Assembly: GCF_000499785.1 (NCBI RefSeq)
Contig: NZ_HG726024.1
Location: 151,276-215,275 of the forward strand
From: Bacteroides neonati
Lineage (GTDB): Bacteria; Bacteroidota; Bacteroidia; Bacteroidales; Bacteroidaceae
Length of the DNA: 64,000 nucleotides
Direction of reading: 5' to 3'
Shown: positions 62,816 through 64,000 of the stretch, piece by piece
Position numbering within the stretch: the first letter of the stretch is position 1
Layout of the letters: each line of letters begins with the position of its first letter
Notes under the pieces: generated by a model
The model's input: only the letters and a program-made list of their open reading frames with translations
The model's database searches: none
Told to the model about the DNA's origin: nothing
Position numbers and translations under genes: made by a program

Positions 62816-64000
62816 ATGACATTCAGAGTTGCACTACCATTGATCTTTCTTATTCAATTGACTTTCATCTTTCCTCTATCTTCCCAAAACAGCTCTGTGA
62901 ATAAGGTAGATAGTTTAAGTGAAGCATCATTGCAAAAGTTCGGACAGCTTGAGTTTGTAGAATCCTTGAGGCTTGCCGAAGAGGCTAAGGAGTTATCTGT
63001 GCAAGCCAACTACTCTAAAGGAAAAGTGGTTTCTTACATCTATATCGCTAAAGTGTTAACAGAGTGTGGATTTAACAAGGAAGCTATAATTCATTTAGAG
63101 CGTGCGCAAATAGAACCTTTTTACACAGAAAACATAAGGATTGAGACTGAAGTGCACCGACTTAAAGGGAAGATTTACGGAAGTCAGCACCTATACACAC
63201 TTGCAAAAGAGGAGTTCATGAAGCAATTGAATTTATCTAGAAAAATCTCTGATCCTAAAGAGAGTAACCTTTCGCAACTTTGGGCCTATCAGAACATAGA
63301 GCATCTCTATTCGATGCAAGGCATTAACGATTCTATAGAAGCATATCAAGATCTACAAGAAAGCCAATTGATTCACTTCAAAGAAGAGGAGGCTTTTTTC
63401 AACATCAGCACACTCTATGCGAGCAAGGGCAGGCTATATGCAAACAGTGGGAAGTTTGATGAAGCCGAAGAATACCTTCTTAAATCTATATCTCTGCTAA
63501 GAAAATACAACTCGCCTTATCAATATTATACGTTGCAAATTTGTGGCGACTTAGAGGCTTTAAAAGGAAACAGTGAGAAATCCATCTCGTATTACAAAAA
63601 AGCTTTAGAAAACAGTCTTGCTCTAGGTGCAACCAGCGTATCGTGTGAACTTTACAAGAAGCTGGGTGACTATTTGTTGGACAACAATGTTGAATTAGAT
63701 AAAGCCAAGCTGTATCTAAAAAAGTACACCCAATTAAATGATTCACTTGAACGACACAACACATTATTAATTGATTCCATTTTAGAAGGTATCCTGAAGG
63801 AAAAGGATGAATTGGCCAATGAGGATAGAGCGTTTTTTAAAAACACTGTGCTTGGTGTTTTGTTTGTTTCTTTATTCGTAGATGCACTATTGATCAGTAG
63901 AAACATGCGAAGCAATAGCCGTTTGAAAAGAATAGAGAAGATGCTAACCACAACAACAAAAAGGGTAGAAGAGTTGGAAGTAGAGATTGATAATACTATA
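62816..64000 (+). CDS. TPR-repeat membrane protein, 3' partial, candidate fimbrial regulator
   Basis: Open from the ATG at 62816 to the window end (395 codons so far). A signal peptide (MTFRVALPLIFLIQLTFIFP) is followed by TPR-like helices through about residue 325 (GKVVSYIYIAKVLTECGFNK; YASKGRLYANSGKFDEAEEY; KSISYYKKALENSLAL), then one membrane helix (TVLGVLFVSLFVDALLI) and a coiled coil. This is the architecture of Bacteroidetes sensors that end in a DNA-binding (LuxR-like HTH) or kinase domain beyond the edge. It is divergent from the fimbrial operon, suggesting control of it. Confidence 0.75.
   Translation, partial: MTFRVALPLIFLIQLTFIFPLSSQNSSVNKVDSLSEASLQKFGQLEFVESLRLAEEAKELSVQANYSKGKVVSYIYIAKVLTECGFNKEAIIHLERAQIEPFYTENIRIETEVHRLKGKIYGSQHLYTLAKEEFMKQLNLSRKISDPKESNLSQLWAYQNIEHLYSMQGINDSIEAYQDLQESQLIHFKEEEAFFNISTLYASKGRLYANSGKFDEAEEYLLKSISLLRKYNSPYQYYTLQICGDLEALKGNSEKSISYYKKALENSLALGATSVSCELYKKLGDYLLDNNVELDKAKLYLKKYTQLNDSLERHNTLLIDSILEGILKEKDELANEDRAFFKNTVLGVLFVSLFVDALLISRNMRSNSRLKRIEKMLTTTTKRVEELEVEIDNTI

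Noticed and set aside
1..64000. CRISPR arrays, tRNA or rRNA genes
   Set aside because: No regularly spaced repeats, cloverleaf patterns or rRNA-like sequence were seen; the only long direct repeat is the noncoding pair near the methylase-helicase gene.

Overview
The window looks like Bacteroidales DNA (Bacteroides/Phocaeicola type). The evidence is gene content (Mfa-type fimbriae with DUF3575/DUF3868 accessory genes, DUF3256, GH109, NahK-like kinase), Bacteroidetes-type -7 boxes (TAnnTTTG) before several operons, and an IS1380-family element. No tRNA, rRNA or CRISPR array was seen. The species cannot be fixed from the sequence.

Region 1 (1 to about 36,031) is most of one arm of a large integrative/conjugative or mobilizable element. 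On the + strand (1-6423) come a degenerate ArdC-like protein fused to a MutS-I-like domain, a two-domain peptidoglycan hydrolase, a tiny membrane protein, a double OB-fold ssDNA-binding protein and an intact ArdC antirestriction protein. A cargo block (6660-11198, - strand) holds an AT-rich pentapeptide/membrane protein, a remnant of a restriction-modification enzyme, a membrane-anchored phosphoribosyltransferase and an AbiE type IV toxin-antitoxin pair. An OmpA protein, a MOBV relaxase with an oriT-like dyad cluster, and a run of element-specific unknowns follow. A + strand operon (18394-20322) begins with a resolvase-like protein that lacks key arginines. RecD2, an SDR enzyme and a ParA/RHH partition pair come next. 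The last block (24,650-36,016, - strand) carries a giant methylase-helicase, SLOG and phosphoribosyltransferase proteins, a YubB-like protein and SSB. Integrase and tra genes are not in the window.

The most unusual part of region 1 is its intergenic DNA. Two 252/255-bp copies of a noncoding sequence, about 96% identical, flank the 1662-codon methylase-helicase gene; each ends in a + strand hairpin plus T-run. Several neighbouring intergenic regions share a layout: a conserved leader block with a + strand -7-like box about 170-205 nt upstream of the - strand gene, then a noncoding span ending in a hairpin near the previous gene's stop. I propose a family of divergently transcribed noncoding RNAs, with no expression data to confirm it.

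Region 2 (36,032-37,618) is an IS1380-family element exactly at the junction between element and chromosome. It cuts off a GH36 alpha-galactosidase gene and has no matching target duplication, which points to an IS-mediated rearrangement (or a misassembly).

Region 3 (37,619-64,000) is chromosomal. It opens with decayed glycan genes (GH36, an M60-like metallopeptidase). An intact set GH109 - YitT - GH2 beta-galactosidase - NahK-like kinase follows, fitting release and phosphorylation of GalNAc/Gal from host O-glycans. Then come DUF3256, EamA and truA, a complete Mfa-type fimbrial operon (61,949 down to 49,638), and the start of a divergent TPR/membrane gene that runs off the right edge.
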